This document shows, one piece after another, positions 1 through 9,088 of a DNA stretch of 45,073 nt. Position numbers and translations under genes: made by a program. The notes under the pieces were generated by a model. It made no database searches. It worked only from the letters and a program-made list of their open reading frames with translations, and was not told the origin of the DNA. The number at the start of each line of letters is the position of its first letter. Positions within the stretch are counted from its first letter, which is position 1. Origin of the DNA: Gammaproteobacteria bacterium (lineage in GTDB: Bacteria > Pseudomonadota > Gammaproteobacteria > Eutrophobiales > Eutrophobiaceae); assembly GCA_947480335.1 (NCBI GenBank), contig CANKCB010000018.1, positions 1-45,073 on the forward strand, written 5' to 3'.

Positions 1-203
1 ATGTGGATCAAATTCGCCTGATTCTGGGTCGATTACATGCATCTACCAAAGCACAAGACATGAATCTGCCCGGTCTGGTTCTACACCCGTTACGGGGAGA
101 TCGCAAAGGTACCTGGTCTGTTAAAGTCAGTGGTAATTGGCGGATCACTTTCAGTTTTGACGGGCCAGATGCTATAAACGTTAACTACGAGGACTACCAT
201 TGA
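1..203 (+). CDS. higB: HigB/RelE-family toxin, 5' end outside the window
   Basis: This is the C-terminal two thirds of a RelE/HigB-type toxin; the reading frame is open to the left edge, so the true start lies outside. Family members are about 90 residues and act as ribosome-dependent mRNA endonucleases. The visible part carries the typical run [20 protein letters not shown] and the closing '[11 protein letters not shown]', both characteristic of HigB. The GTG at base 3 is probably internal. It is followed after 10 bases by an antitoxin gene, the toxin-first order usual for hig loci. Toxin identity is inferred from family resemblance and context. Confidence 0.85.
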   Translation, partial: VDQIRLILGRLHASTKAQDMNLPGLVLHPLRGDRKGTWSVKVSGNWRITFSFDGPDAINVNYEDYH

Positions 204-213
204 GGTATTTAAT

Positions 214-501
214 ATGAGAATGCACAATCCACCTCATCCTGGCGAAATATTGCGAGAACTTTGTCTTGCACCATTAGGATTGAGTGTCACGCGCACCGCA
301 GCTGCTCTCGGCGTCAGCCGAAAAACGCTTTCCGCCATTCTGAATGAACGCGCAGGTATCAGTCCTGAAATGGCGATACGTCTGAGCAAGGCTTTTGATA
401 CGACTGCGGAAAGCTGGCTTAATCAGCAGATGCAGTATGATTTATGGCTTGCACAAAAAAATTTGGGAAATATCCAGATTGAACATTTATCAGCGGCGTA
501 A
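214..501 (+). CDS. higA: HigA-family antitoxin (XRE helix-turn-helix)
   Basis: This 95-residue protein has the HigA/VapI signature: an N-terminal HPGEILRE motif, then a helix-turn-helix at roughly residues 28-52 ([20 protein letters not shown]) and a C-terminal '[11 protein letters not shown]' segment. It should neutralise the toxin encoded just upstream and repress the shared promoter. The ATG lies 10 bases after the toxin stop, so the two are probably one transcript. Such modules are common in chromosomes and often move horizontally, but no mobility gene is visible here. Confidence 0.92.
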   Translation: MRMHNPPHPGEILRELCLAPLGLSVTRTAAALGVSRKTLSAILNERAGISPEMAIRLSKAFDTTAESWLNQQMQYDLWLAQKNLGNIQIEHLSAA

Positions 502-707
502 TGAATTGCGCGGACAATTAACTTATCGGGATGACAGCTGCAAGGATAGTCAACTATAGGCTGCCCGAACAATCCTCAGGCTTGTTGAAATTGTAATCGC
601 ATCATCATACACTCGGTGTGGCGTGAAGCTTTTTAGCTTCAACACTGATGGACAGCACAAGCAGTTAAACTAACATCCTGAATGCCACAATCGAAAAAGG
701 TATCAAA

Positions 708-2126
708 ATGTCGCAACTGATCAAACACACCCTTTTTTTAGCGCTTCTGTTTACCTCTCCCTTGTTCGCACAGACGGAGATTGATCCGTTTCCCGAGCCG
801 ATTGAGGCGAACAAGGATGTCATCACCGTTGCCTTTGAAGAGTTTGCGACGATTCCCGACAACAACGGACTTGCTGCACGCCTGATGAGCCTGGTGGATG
901 AGCCCGGGACACAAAGCTTGTTCGTCAACGATATGCGGGGAGTTATCTACAGCGTCAGTTTCGACGGCAAAAATGTGGCGCCTTATCTGGACATTAACGC
1001 CGGAGAATGGGGTATCCCTGTGCAACCCGATGGCAGGGAGCGCGGTATGCAGAGCATTGCGTTCCATCCGCAGTTCAACCAGGCCGGTGCACCCGGCTAT
1101 GGCCGTTTCTATACCTGGCTCGATACCAGCAATACGGATCCGGAACCGGACTTTGTTCCCGGTGGTGGAGACAATACACATGATACGGTGCTGCTGGAAT
1201 GGCAGGCCAAGACACCGGGTGGCCCGACCTACGACGGTGGCCGACCACGCGAGTTAATTCGTCTGCAACAACCGTTTAGAAATCACAACGGTGGACAGAT
1301 TGGTTTTAATCCGACTGCCAAAGCTGGCGATTCCGATGAGGGCTTGCTGTTTGTGGGTGTCGCAGACGGTGGTAGTGGCGGTGATCCGTTCGGTCACGCC
1401 CAGAACCAGAACAGTGTATTTGGCAAGATCTTGCGGATCGATCCGCTGGGTACCAATAGCAAAAACGGCGCTTACGGTATTCCCTCCGATAATGCGTTCG
1501 CTTCGGACGGTGACGACGCTACGCTGGGTGAGATCTACGCTTACGGCGTGCGCAACCCACAACACTTTGCCTGGGACTCAGCCAAAAATCAGATGTTTCT
1601 GACCGATATCGGCCAGAATATCGTAGAAGAAATTGACCTGGTCACGCCGGGTGCAAACCTGGGCTGGAATATCTGGGAAGCCAGCTTCAAATACATAAGT
1701 CGCGGCGGGGTCGGCCTGGATAATCCCAGAGGCGACAAGAACGTCACGTTCCCACTCGCCGAATACGCACACACGGATCCGATTATCCAGGCACGGGCAT
1801 CAGTCACCGGACTTGTCGTCTATCGCGGCAGCGAGATTCCACAATTGACGAACCTTGTATTGTGGGGAGACCTGCCGAGCGGAGAGATCTTTTATCTGAA
1901 TGCAGACAATCTGCCTAACGATGGTCAGGATGGAATCCGCCGTGTGTTGCTGAATGTGGATGGCAAAACGAAAACGCTGCTTGAAGTTATTCAGGACAAG
2001 AACAGAGAGCAAAAACGTGAACCTGTAACCCGCGCAGACCTGCGCTTTGGCGCCGTATCGAATGGGCAGGTGTACATCCTGAACAAAGGCGATGGCGTGA
2101 TTCGACGGCTTGTACCAAACAAGTAA
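708..2126 (+). CDS. secreted PQQ-dependent sugar dehydrogenase (glucose/sorbosone dehydrogenase family)
   Basis: A 472-residue protein with a signal peptide (residues 1-22, ending LFAQ). The rest matches the six-bladed soluble glucose/sorbosone dehydrogenase propeller: RNHNGGQIGFNP in the middle, GVADGGSGGDP, and YGVRNPQHFAWD followed by an EEIDLVTPGANLGW stretch that is typical of the family. It would act in the periplasm with PQQ and calcium. The exact substrate cannot be read from sequence. The ATG is preceded by AAAGG at a normal distance. It stands alone: higBA lies upstream and the next gene is convergent. No PQQ biosynthesis genes are in the window. Confidence 0.85.
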   Translation: MSQLIKHTLFLALLFTSPLFAQTEIDPFPEPIEANKDVITVAFEEFATIPDNNGLAARLMSLVDEPGTQSLFVNDMRGVIYSVSFDGKNVAPYLDINAGEWGIPVQPDGRERGMQSIAFHPQFNQAGAPGYGRFYTWLDTSNTDPEPDFVPGGGDNTHDTVLLEWQAKTPGGPTYDGGRPRELIRLQQPFRNHNGGQIGFNPTAKAGDSDEGLLFVGVADGGSGGDPFGHAQNQNSVFGKILRIDPLGTNSKNGAYGIPSDNAFASDGDDATLGEIYAYGVRNPQHFAWDSAKNQMFLTDIGQNIVEEIDLVTPGANLGWNIWEASFKYISRGGVGLDNPRGDKNVTFPLAEYAHTDPIIQARASVTGLVVYRGSEIPQLTNLVLWGDLPSGEIFYLNADNLPNDGQDGIRRVLLNVDGKTKTLLEVIQDKNREQKREPVTRADLRFGAVSNGQVYILNKGDGVIRRLVPNK

Positions 2127-2143
2127 ATTACGGGGCTGTTAAC

Positions 2144-3358
2144 TTATTTAGCCGTATTCACAAGCCATTGCAGACATCCCTGCCCGGCGGCATAGCCGCT
2201 TGAAAAACAGGCGGTGAGCAAATAGCCACCGGTGGGAGCTTCCCAATCGAGCATTTCACCAACGCAGAATACACCGGGCAGGTTTATCAACATCAGATGC
2301 TCATCCAGTGAATCGAAAGACACCCCGCCAGCCGTGCTAATCGCTTTATCCAGTGGAGCGGTTGCGGTCAAGGTTACGGGTATGTTTTTGATATAAGCCG
2401 CTAGCCGTGATTCTGTAAATTCTGCCTTTGGTACAAACTCGCGTAACAAGCCTGCCTTGACGCCTTTGATGCCAAGGGTCTTTTCCAGATGACTCGCCAT
2501 CGAACGCGACCCACGCGGCCTGGATAACTTTTCATTCAACTGATCTTCGGTTTGATCGGGAGCCAGATCGAGCTGCATCACGGCACATCCTTCGGCATCA
2601 ATTGCATTGCGTAAGATTGCAGAGGCCGCATACACCAGACTACCCTCCACGCCATCTTTGGTGATGATGAATTCACCCTGCTGACGAAAGTCACCCACCG
2701 AAAGCACCACTGACTTGACGGGATGCCCGTCATATTTTTCTTTAAACACTGAACTCCAGTGCACGTCGAACCCGCAATTGGAAGGACGCAAGGGATCAAT
2801 CTTCACTCCGACCTGCTGCAACCATTCGACCCATGCGCCATCCGAGCCGAGTCTGCGCCAGCTGCCGCCACCCAGTGCCAGAATTACGGCATCGGCGTGC
2901 ACACTGACATCACCCTCGGGTGTGAGGAATTGCAGAGACCTGTCGTCACGTATCCCGGTCAGTTTGTGGCGCAGGTGAAAGCGCACACCTGAAGCGTTCA
3001 AGCGTTGCATCCAGGCCCGCAGCAGCGGACTTGCTTTCATTTCGACCGGGAAGACTCGTCCGGAGGTTCCCACAAAGGTTTGTACGCCCAGCCCCTGTGC
3101 CCAGGCAGATAGCTGCGTGGCGCCGAATGTTTTTAACAGCGGTTCGATTTGTGCACGGCGCTTGCCATAGCGTGTGACAAAACTATCAAACGGTTCAGCG
3201 TGAGTGAGGTTTAACCCGCTTTTGCCTGCCATCAAATATTTGCGACCAACAGATGGCATGGCATCGTACACATCCACATGCAGTCCCTGCGCGCTGATGA
3301 TCTCTGCTGCCATCAGGCCTGCAGGGCCACCGCCGATTATTGCTATGGTTTTAGTCAT
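2144..3358 (-). CDS. TIGR03862-type NAD(P)/FAD-dependent flavoprotein (HI0933-like)
   Basis: 404 residues. The N-terminus has a Rossmann FAD motif (IIGGGPAGLMAAEII) followed by the GRKYLMAGKSGLNLTH run that marks the HI0933/BaiN-like flavoproteins and their TIGR03862 subgroup. Near the C-terminus is the second FAD contact, GVFCVGEMLDWEAPTGGYLL. The substrate of this family is unknown. The ATG overlaps the stop of the upstream glycosyltransferase gene by four bases (ATGA), so it is the last member of the arsenosugar-type block and probably translationally coupled. It ends 17 bases from the convergent sugar dehydrogenase gene. Confidence 0.85.
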   Translation of the reverse strand: MTKTIAIIGGGPAGLMAAEIISAQGLHVDVYDAMPSVGRKYLMAGKSGLNLTHAEPFDSFVTRYGKRRAQIEPLLKTFGATQLSAWAQGLGVQTFVGTSGRVFPVEMKASPLLRAWMQRLNASGVRFHLRHKLTGIRDDRSLQFLTPEGDVSVHADAVILALGGGSWRRLGSDGAWVEWLQQVGVKIDPLRPSNCGFDVHWSSVFKEKYDGHPVKSVVLSVGDFRQQGEFIITKDGVEGSLVYAASAILRNAIDAEGCAVMQLDLAPDQTEDQLNEKLSRPRGSRSMASHLEKTLGIKGVKAGLLREFVPKAEFTESRLAAYIKNIPVTLTATAPLDKAISTAGGVSFDSLDEHLMLINLPGVFCVGEMLDWEAPTGGYLLTACFSSGYAAGQGCLQWLVNTAK

Positions 3359-3963
3359 GGTTTCATTTCAGCAGGCAGCCAGGCCAGATCATCGGGTTCA
3401 TCAATATCACGCATCATGGGCAACAGTTTGATGGACCAGCCCAGATCCTGCAAATGTCCCAAGGTCTTGTGAGCAACGGTATCGGTACCCCAATCAATGT
3501 TACTGAATAAAACCGGGTCGAAACGATTCAACCCGAGTGCAACATAGCCACCGTCCACGGTTGGAATCATGACTGCATCATGATCGACCAGTGCCTCGGC
3601 AAGTTGTTGTAAGCTTGAGGCATCCAGTTGCGGGCAATCGGTACCGATCAGGATAATGGCTTCGCCTCCAGTGATAATGCGTTCAGCAGCACGAGCCATA
3701 CGCTCACCCAGATCGCCCTCCCCTTGGTCTGTACATAGCACTGTTTGCGAAATAGCAATTTGTTGCCAGAGTGGATCCTGTGCCGGTGTGCAACATAATT
3801 CGACCGACCCGATGTTTGCCTCTAACGACTGTGCCAGCGCATGTTCCAGCATACGTTGTGCCAGTCTGGCTGCGCCGTCTGCGCCCAAAGCCGGAATCAA
3901 TCGCGATTTAGCCAGTCCGGCACGTGGGGCCTTGGCAAATATGACCAGACGATTCAGTTTCAT
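3355..3963 (-). CDS. TIGR04282-type glycosyltransferase (DUF2064, arsenosugar-associated)
   Basis: 202 residues. It begins LVIFAKAPRAGLAKSRL, the nucleotide-sugar binding start of the DUF2064/TIGR04282 GT-A group, and has the 'ILIGTDCPQLDAS' motif that carries the metal-binding aspartate. Members occur beside the radical SAM protein ArsS and are annotated as arsenosugar biosynthesis glycosyltransferases, although biochemical proof is limited. It overlaps the preceding glycosyltransferase gene by ATGA and the following flavoprotein gene by ATGA, which argues for balanced, coupled expression. Likely cytoplasmic; no signal or membrane segment is seen. Confidence 0.85.
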   Translation of the reverse strand: MKLNRLVIFAKAPRAGLAKSRLIPALGADGAARLAQRMLEHALAQSLEANIGSVELCCTPAQDPLWQQIAISQTVLCTDQGEGDLGERMARAAERIITGGEAIILIGTDCPQLDASSLQQLAEALVDHDAVMIPTVDGGYVALGLNRFDPVLFSNIDWGTDTVAHKTLGHLQDLGWSIKLLPMMRDIDEPDDLAWLPAEMKP

Positions 3964-4637
3964 TTATAGTATTTCGCTAGTTGTTCGGCAGGCACACCGA
4001 TAAAATAGGCCAGGCGCAAAGTCCACATCAATAACATCGTGCGCCAGACTCCTCTCGACTCCCAGCGTCGCCCTGAGGTGGTGACACGAGCTTCCAGACA
4101 AACCGGTCGGGTTATTCTTCTCAGACGGGCACACAGTTCGATATCTTCCATCAACGGTTGATCGGGAAAGCCTCCTGTTCGTTCAAATAAATCACGTTGT
4201 ACAAAAATTGCCTGATCACCGGTGGCGATACCGGTTAAACGTGAACGCAAGTTCATTAGCCTGGCGATAATGGGTAAGAGTAGCGATTGTCCGATAATGT
4301 TGACATCAAAGCGACCCCAGCGATTCCACGCTGACAATGCCTGTTGAATTTGTTGATCCGCATAGTCGGGCAAGCGAGTGTCTGCATGCAGAAATAGAAA
4401 TATCTGGCCGCTGGCCCTACCCGCTCCCGCATTCATTTGTCTGGCCCGGCCTCGGTCTGCATTGATCACAACGTAACCGGCCTGCTGTATTTGATTCACT
4501 GTCTGGTCTGTACCACCACCATCGACAAAAATAATTTCGCAATCACGTTGTGCATACGCGGACAGATGTTCCAGCAAGGAAGGTAACTCTGCCGCTTCAT
4601 TCAGTACGGGCAGAATAATACTTAAGCGGGGTGTCAT
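3960..4637 (-). CDS. TIGR04283-type family 2 glycosyltransferase (arsenosugar-associated)
   Basis: About 225 residues from the ATG at 4637, which overlaps the upstream stop codon in an ATGA. An earlier in-frame start at 4706 would lie inside the upstream gene and lacks family similarity. The protein opens with LSIILPVLNEAAELPSLLEH, a classic GT2 start, followed by IFVDGGGTDQT, 'LFLHADTRLP' (the DXD-like position) and GFPDQPLMEDIELCARLRR. This pattern fits TIGR04283, found with TIGR04282 and ArsS. It would transfer a sugar in the arsenosugar-like pathway. The acceptor is not known from sequence. Confidence 0.86.
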   Translation of the reverse strand: MTPRLSIILPVLNEAAELPSLLEHLSAYAQRDCEIIFVDGGGTDQTVNQIQQAGYVVINADRGRARQMNAGAGRASGQIFLFLHADTRLPDYADQQIQQALSAWNRWGRFDVNIIGQSLLLPIIARLMNLRSRLTGIATGDQAIFVQRDLFERTGGFPDQPLMEDIELCARLRRITRPVCLEARVTTSGRRWESRGVWRTMLLMWTLRLAYFIGVPAEQLAKYYK

Positions 4638-6784
4638 TGCCTGCGCCAGCGATGATAACGCTCCAGCCAGTGCAATACTTTCTGTGGCGCATGATTTCGT
4701 TTCCACAGCCCTGCCACATATTTGTTTGCTTCAGACAAGGTTGGATACGTGTGAATTGTTGACAGGATTTTATTCAGTCCCAATCCCCAACGTATCGCCA
4801 GCACAAATTCGGCCAGCCGTTCACCGGCCTGTTCACCCGCAATCGAAACGCCGAGTATCCGATCCGTGCCCGGTACCGTCAGCACCTTGATAAAACCGGC
4901 TTGCACACTGTCAGCAATCGCACGATCCAGTTCCTGCATCGGATAACGGGTGATTTCATAAGCAATGCCTTTTGAGTTTGCTTCCTGCTCATTCAGTCCT
5001 ACCCGCGCCAGCTCCGGATCAGTGAATGTGGTCGAAGGTATCACGCGATATTCCACCCGAAACTTTCGCAGAGCTCCAAACAGTGCGTTCACGCTGGCAT
5101 GCCAGGCTTGATGAGCTGCAGTATGGGTAAACTGATATGGCCCGGCGACATCTCCTGCGGCATAAATATTCGGATACAGGGTTTGCAGATAGTCGTTGGT
5201 AGTAACCGTACCTTTAACCGGCATGCCCAGTTCCTCCAGACCATAACCACTCAGCCGTGGCACCCGACCGACCGCACAGATCAATGCATCAAAGCCGATA
5301 CGGTGTGTCTGTCCATGTTGTTCAACGACAAGATACTTCTCGCCCGTCTCCACCTCGCAACGTACGGCCTGATGTCCGGTCAGTACAGTGATGCCTTCTG
5401 CAGCAAAGGTTTTTTCTACCAGAGAGGACACCTCAATATCTTCACGCAGCAACAAACGATCTGCTTTTTCGATCTGGGTCACTTGTGAGCCCAGCCGTGC
5501 CATCGCTTGTGCCAGCTCGCAACCTATTGGTCCACCACCGAGGATAAGCAGTCGCGCCGGTGGTGCATCTTGCGTGGCAAAATAGTTCCACACCGTATCG
5601 CTGGTCAGATAACCGGTCTGATCCAGACCAGGAATCGGCGGAACAAAAGGCTGCGCACCGGTGGCAAGCACGATGCTGCGTGTAGTCAGTCGTTGGGTTT
5701 CACCGGTAGCAAGACGAATTTCTACCGTCCACGGATCCAGCAGTCGTGCATGACCTTGCAACACCTCCACACCGAGTCCGGTATAGCGTGCAATACTGTC
5801 ATGCGGTTCGATCTCGCGGATCACATGTTGCACCCGTGCCATGATCTGCCGGAATGAGAACTGTGGATTGCCCGCCTGTAGTCCGTACTGATCTGCATGT
5901 CGGAGTTGATGTGCAACGCGTGCGCTTTTGATCAGCGTCTTGCTCGGCACACAACCATAATTCAGACAATCGCCACCCATTTTGTGTGATTCGATCAGCG
6001 TCACTTTGGCCTTCACAGTCGCTGCGATGTACGCCGAAACCAAACCGGCTGCACCGGCACCGATCACAATCAGGTTGCGATCATATTTGGCAGGTCGTGA
6101 CCAGCGGGCATAGACCTTTTTGTTTCGCCAGTATTCCAGAATTGTTTTTGCCAGCCAGGGCAATAGTGCCAGCAGACCAAAGGCCGTCAGTATCGAACCT
6201 GAGTACAAATCAGATACACTGTTCAGTTGTGCCAGCTGTGTGCCCGCATTCACATAAACGAATGTTGCAGGCAGCATGCCTAGCTGGCTGATGAAATAAA
6301 AACGTGTGGCTGGTATTGGTGTCAGCCCCATCAACAGATTGATCAGAAAAAACGGAAACACCGGAACCAGTCGCAGGCTGAACAGATACAAGCCACCATC
6401 TCGTGCGATACCGTCATTGATAGTGGTTAAACGATTGCCAAAACGTGACTGCACCGTGTCACGCAACAAATATCGCGAAACCAGAAACGCGAGCAAGGCA
6501 CCCAGACTGGAAGAGAACGATACCAGCAATGTTCCCCACCACAGTCCGAACAGTGCGCCACCTGCCAAAGACATGATCAAGGCACCGGGCAAGGACAGGG
6601 CCGCGATGGTCACATACACAACAAAATAGATAACCAGAGCGAGTATGGGAGAGTGATCACATAAAGCCTGTAAACTTGCCTGACCTGCTTGCAGACTCTC
6701 AAAGGTCAACCAGTGGCGGGTATCCAGGAACCAGCCGGCTGCCAGCAGCAACACAATCAGCAACACGACCAGCCATTTTTTCAT
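4634..6784 (-). CDS. fusion of a TVP38/TMEM64 membrane domain with a mercuric-reductase-like disulfide oxidoreductase
   Basis: 716 residues from the ATG at 6784 (ATGA overlap with arsS). Residues about 1-215 form a TVP38/TMEM64 (DedA-like, VTT) membrane domain with several hydrophobic helices and the motif 'RLVPVFPFFLINLLMGL'. From about residue 235 comes a full pyridine nucleotide-disulfide oxidoreductase: FAD motif LIVIGAGAAGLVSAYIA, redox pair GGDCLNYGCVPSK, NAD motif ILGGGPIGCELAQAM, and a dimerisation domain with HTYPTLSEA. The reductase half resembles MerA/dihydrolipoamide dehydrogenase, but there is no heavy-metal-associated domain. Such fusions accompany arsS-type clusters. Substrate unknown; a thiol or metalloid redox role is an inference. 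Confidence 0.88.
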   Translation of the reverse strand: MKKWLVVLLIVLLLAAGWFLDTRHWLTFESLQAGQASLQALCDHSPILALVIYFVVYVTIAALSLPGALIMSLAGGALFGLWWGTLLVSFSSSLGALLAFLVSRYLLRDTVQSRFGNRLTTINDGIARDGGLYLFSLRLVPVFPFFLINLLMGLTPIPATRFYFISQLGMLPATFVYVNAGTQLAQLNSVSDLYSGSILTAFGLLALLPWLAKTILEYWRNKKVYARWSRPAKYDRNLIVIGAGAAGLVSAYIAATVKAKVTLIESHKMGGDCLNYGCVPSKTLIKSARVAHQLRHADQYGLQAGNPQFSFRQIMARVQHVIREIEPHDSIARYTGLGVEVLQGHARLLDPWTVEIRLATGETQRLTTRSIVLATGAQPFVPPIPGLDQTGYLTSDTVWNYFATQDAPPARLLILGGGPIGCELAQAMARLGSQVTQIEKADRLLLREDIEVSSLVEKTFAAEGITVLTGHQAVRCEVETGEKYLVVEQHGQTHRIGFDALICAVGRVPRLSGYGLEELGMPVKGTVTTNDYLQTLYPNIYAAGDVAGPYQFTHTAAHQAWHASVNALFGALRKFRVEYRVIPSTTFTDPELARVGLNEQEANSKGIAYEITRYPMQELDRAIADSVQAGFIKVLTVPGTDRILGVSIAGEQAGERLAEFVLAIRWGLGLNKILSTIHTYPTLSEANKYVAGLWKRNHAPQKVLHWLERYHRWRRQ

Positions 6785-7761
6785 TCGAAGCTTCCGCTGA
6801 AGGCACCGCCACAACTGGAACCACTGCCAGCGGTGCAACCGTAACAATGATCAGCAACACGAATTGGTGCGCCTTGCGGATCGGTGTGCAACAGATCACG
6901 CAAATGCGGACGATTGGTTTTGAATGTCCGACCTGGCATGGCCAGACCAAGCATCTGGTTGAAGTCACAATCGTACAGATAACCTTGCCAGTCGACACTG
7001 ATAAGATTGCGGCACATTACCTGCTCCAGATTCGCTGCAGCATAATTGTGTTTCAGCAAGCTCATATAGTTTTCAAACTGACCTTTGGATATCAGCGTCG
7101 AACCAAAACGCTGGATGGGCATATTGGTCAGCGCATACAGCCGGTTAAACTGGATATCAAAGCGCTTGCCCAGCTCGCGCTTGTAATCGGATTCCAGCTT
7201 GTGCTGGTCAGGCGGTAACACCGGGCCTTGCGGGTTATACACCAGATTCAGTGTCAGACCGGAACCTTCCACACCGTAACCGAGCCGGTTCAGTTCAAGC
7301 AAGCCTGTAATACTGCGTTCAAACACGCCGGTGCCACGCTGCTTGTCCACATTCTCCAGCGAGTAACAGGGCAAGGAAGCGATAATCTCCACCTGTTGTT
7401 CTGCCAGAAAGGCTGCAAGGTCTTCCTGCCCGGGTTCAGACAACACGGTCAGATTACATCGATCTATTACCTGCACACCTTGTTTACGGGCAGATACGAC
7501 CAGTGTACGAAATCCTTCATGCAATTCCGGTGCACCACCTGTCAGATCGAGTGTACCTATACGACGTGCACGGATGACTTCCGGAATCAGTGCCAGCATT
7601 TCTGCATTCATCATTTCGGTACGGGTCGGGCCAGCATTCACATGACAATGCACACAGCTCTGGTTGCATTTATAGCCAAGGTTCACCTGCAGCGTTTCCA
7701 GCGTGTTGCGATGAATTGCGGGAAAGTCTGAAACTTCCAGTAAGGGCAAGGTAGCGTGCAT
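6781..7761 (-). CDS. arsS: arsenosugar biosynthesis radical SAM protein ArsS
   Basis: 326 residues with the radical SAM cluster motif Cys32-x3-Cys36-x2-Cys39 (KCNQSCVHCHVNAGPTR), a 'LDLTGGAPELH' SAM-binding strand, and a Cys-rich tail with CYGCTAGSGSSCGGAF. This combination is diagnostic of the TIGR04167/ArsS family, which attaches the adenosyl-derived carbon to methylated arsenic on the route to arsenosugars. A GAGGAA Shine-Dalgarno precedes the ATG. It starts 71 bases after the bufferin operon's last gene and overlaps the TVP38-reductase gene by ATGA. No arsM methyltransferase gene is in the window, so the pathway is incomplete here. Confidence 0.9.
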   Translation of the reverse strand: MHATLPLLEVSDFPAIHRNTLETLQVNLGYKCNQSCVHCHVNAGPTRTEMMNAEMLALIPEVIRARRIGTLDLTGGAPELHEGFRTLVVSARKQGVQVIDRCNLTVLSEPGQEDLAAFLAEQQVEIIASLPCYSLENVDKQRGTGVFERSITGLLELNRLGYGVEGSGLTLNLVYNPQGPVLPPDQHKLESDYKRELGKRFDIQFNRLYALTNMPIQRFGSTLISKGQFENYMSLLKHNYAAANLEQVMCRNLISVDWQGYLYDCDFNQMLGLAMPGRTFKTNRPHLRDLLHTDPQGAPIRVADHCYGCTAGSGSSCGGAFSGSFE

Positions 7762-7832
7762 GGGTTCCTCGTGTGACTTGTTTTTAATGTCTGTAGTAAT
7801 GCACAGACTATAACAGTGTGCGGACTAACACA

Positions 7833-8300
7833 TCATTTCAAACCAATCAGCCTGTCCACGGACACGCTGCCAGCACCATACCGTAACAGATACGCCAGCA
7901 GGGCCACCCAGAGTATATGGACATTCCAGGCCTCGGGGTAAACAAACAGTTGGATCACGGTGGTCATCGCCAGTAATCCGAGTGCACTCAAGCGTGTGGC
8001 CAGACCCAAAACAATCGCGAGTGACAGGAAAAATTCACCGAATGTGGCCAAATAGGCGGCCAGATCCGATGGTAACAGTGGTACGCGATACTCTTGTGCA
8101 AACAATAAAAACGTGCTCTCGGACAGGTTCCAGAACTTCCAGTTCTGACCGAATAGTTCCCAACCTGAAATTTTGGTCTGGGCCGAACGCCAGAATACCG
8201 AGGAGATAGCAATCCGGATCAACAGTGCTATCAGCCATTCAGGTAACAGTCGCAGTATGGGTTCGACTCGATTGGCCAGGTTACTCAGTATAGTGGGCAT
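7833..8300 (-). CDS. bufD: DoxX-family membrane protein (BufD position)
   Basis: 155 residues with about four hydrophobic segments and DoxX-family features (RIAISSVFWRSAQTKISGW near the start, GEFFLSLAIVLGLATRLSA in the middle). In bufferin operons the fourth gene encodes a DoxX-like membrane protein of unproven role. The ATG lies four bases after the bufC stop. The gene name rests on operon position and family, not on a tested function. The 71-base gap to arsS has no clear terminator, so read-through is plausible. Confidence 0.82.
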   Translation of the reverse strand: MPTILSNLANRVEPILRLLPEWLIALLIRIAISSVFWRSAQTKISGWELFGQNWKFWNLSESTFLLFAQEYRVPLLPSDLAAYLATFGEFFLSLAIVLGLATRLSALGLLAMTTVIQLFVYPEAWNVHILWVALLAYLLRYGAGSVSVDRLIGLK

Positions 8301-8304
8301 ATGT

Positions 8305-9087
8305 TTAACACTCTTCTGGTTTAATCAATAGTCCTGCTGCGAGACTATGGGCGAAGACTTCCGTCGGCAAAAAATCCGGATTGATTTGTTGAACATCCAG
8401 CACCGCCTCGCCCAGTGTCTTGCCTTGCTGCAACGCCGTCAGAAATATAAATGTTTCGCCGGATTCAGGAATAATCATGACTTCCTGTTCCGGTCGGCAG
8501 ACACAAAGAAATTCACCTCCGGCATCCAGATCGATCGTGTCATCATTGGATCTGTCCGGTTGATTAGCCGCCCAGATTCGACTAGCTGGAAATTCCGACT
8601 GCATCAGCCTGACCGAAGGATGCAAGGCAAGACGTGTCTGTGCGAGCTGACTGATGGGTATCGATGCCAGCTCTGTAGTGGTCAACGGCACGCTGTCCTG
8701 TGCATGATAGGACTGATGCCAGGCCAGTTCGAGTCGTGCGACATCAATCAGCCAGCCTAGCTTCTGTGTATGTTCAAATTGTTTCAGGAAATCGGGAAAT
8801 GTGTGTCCCAGATACACCATGGCCGCACGTTCCGGCGGGTTTTGGTGCAGATATACGGAAGCGGTCGCATTAAAAAAATTATCGCCAGTCAGTTTTTTAA
8901 CTACTGGATACAAATCAGCCAGCGCATTGCCGAGCGAATAAAACACATTGTTTCGATGAATATCCAACCGCCGGTTTTTGATCAAGGTTGACTCTCCCTT
9001 GATCAAATCGAGCACCTGCTGGTTATCAGGATCAAACAACGAATCGGAAAACTGCTGCTGCAAGGTACCCAGTAGAGTGTGGTTCAT
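8305..9087 (-). CDS. bufC: DUF2063-family bufferin maturation partner (BufC/HvfC)
   Basis: About 260 residues from ATG 9087, placed one base after the bufB stop; an in-frame start further upstream would lie inside bufB. The N-terminus (LQQQFSDSLFDPDN, 'RLDIHRNNVFYSLGNALADLYP') is the DUF2063/HvfC domain, and a winged C-terminal region ends 'LAAGLLIKPEEC'. Proteins of this family are partners of DUF692/MNIO enzymes and are thought to present the precursor peptide. It is cytoplasmic by sequence. Confidence 0.87.
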   Translation of the reverse strand: MNHTLLGTLQQQFSDSLFDPDNQQVLDLIKGESTLIKNRRLDIHRNNVFYSLGNALADLYPVVKKLTGDNFFNATASVYLHQNPPERAAMVYLGHTFPDFLKQFEHTQKLGWLIDVARLELAWHQSYHAQDSVPLTTTELASIPISQLAQTRLALHPSVRLMQSEFPASRIWAANQPDRSNDDTIDLDAGGEFLCVCRPEQEVMIIPESGETFIFLTALQQGKTLGEAVLDVQQINPDFLPTEVFAHSLAAGLLIKPEEC

Positions 9088-9088
9088 C

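Noticed and set aside
738-1565. Long open frames on the opposite strand inside the sugar dehydrogenase gene
   Set aside because: They lack ribosome binding sites and family similarity and mirror the codon pattern of a well-supported gene.
6785-6847. 21-residue N-terminal extension of the TVP38-reductase fusion
   Set aside because: It lies inside arsS, and the ATGA overlap at 6784 gives a proper start directly before the membrane helix.
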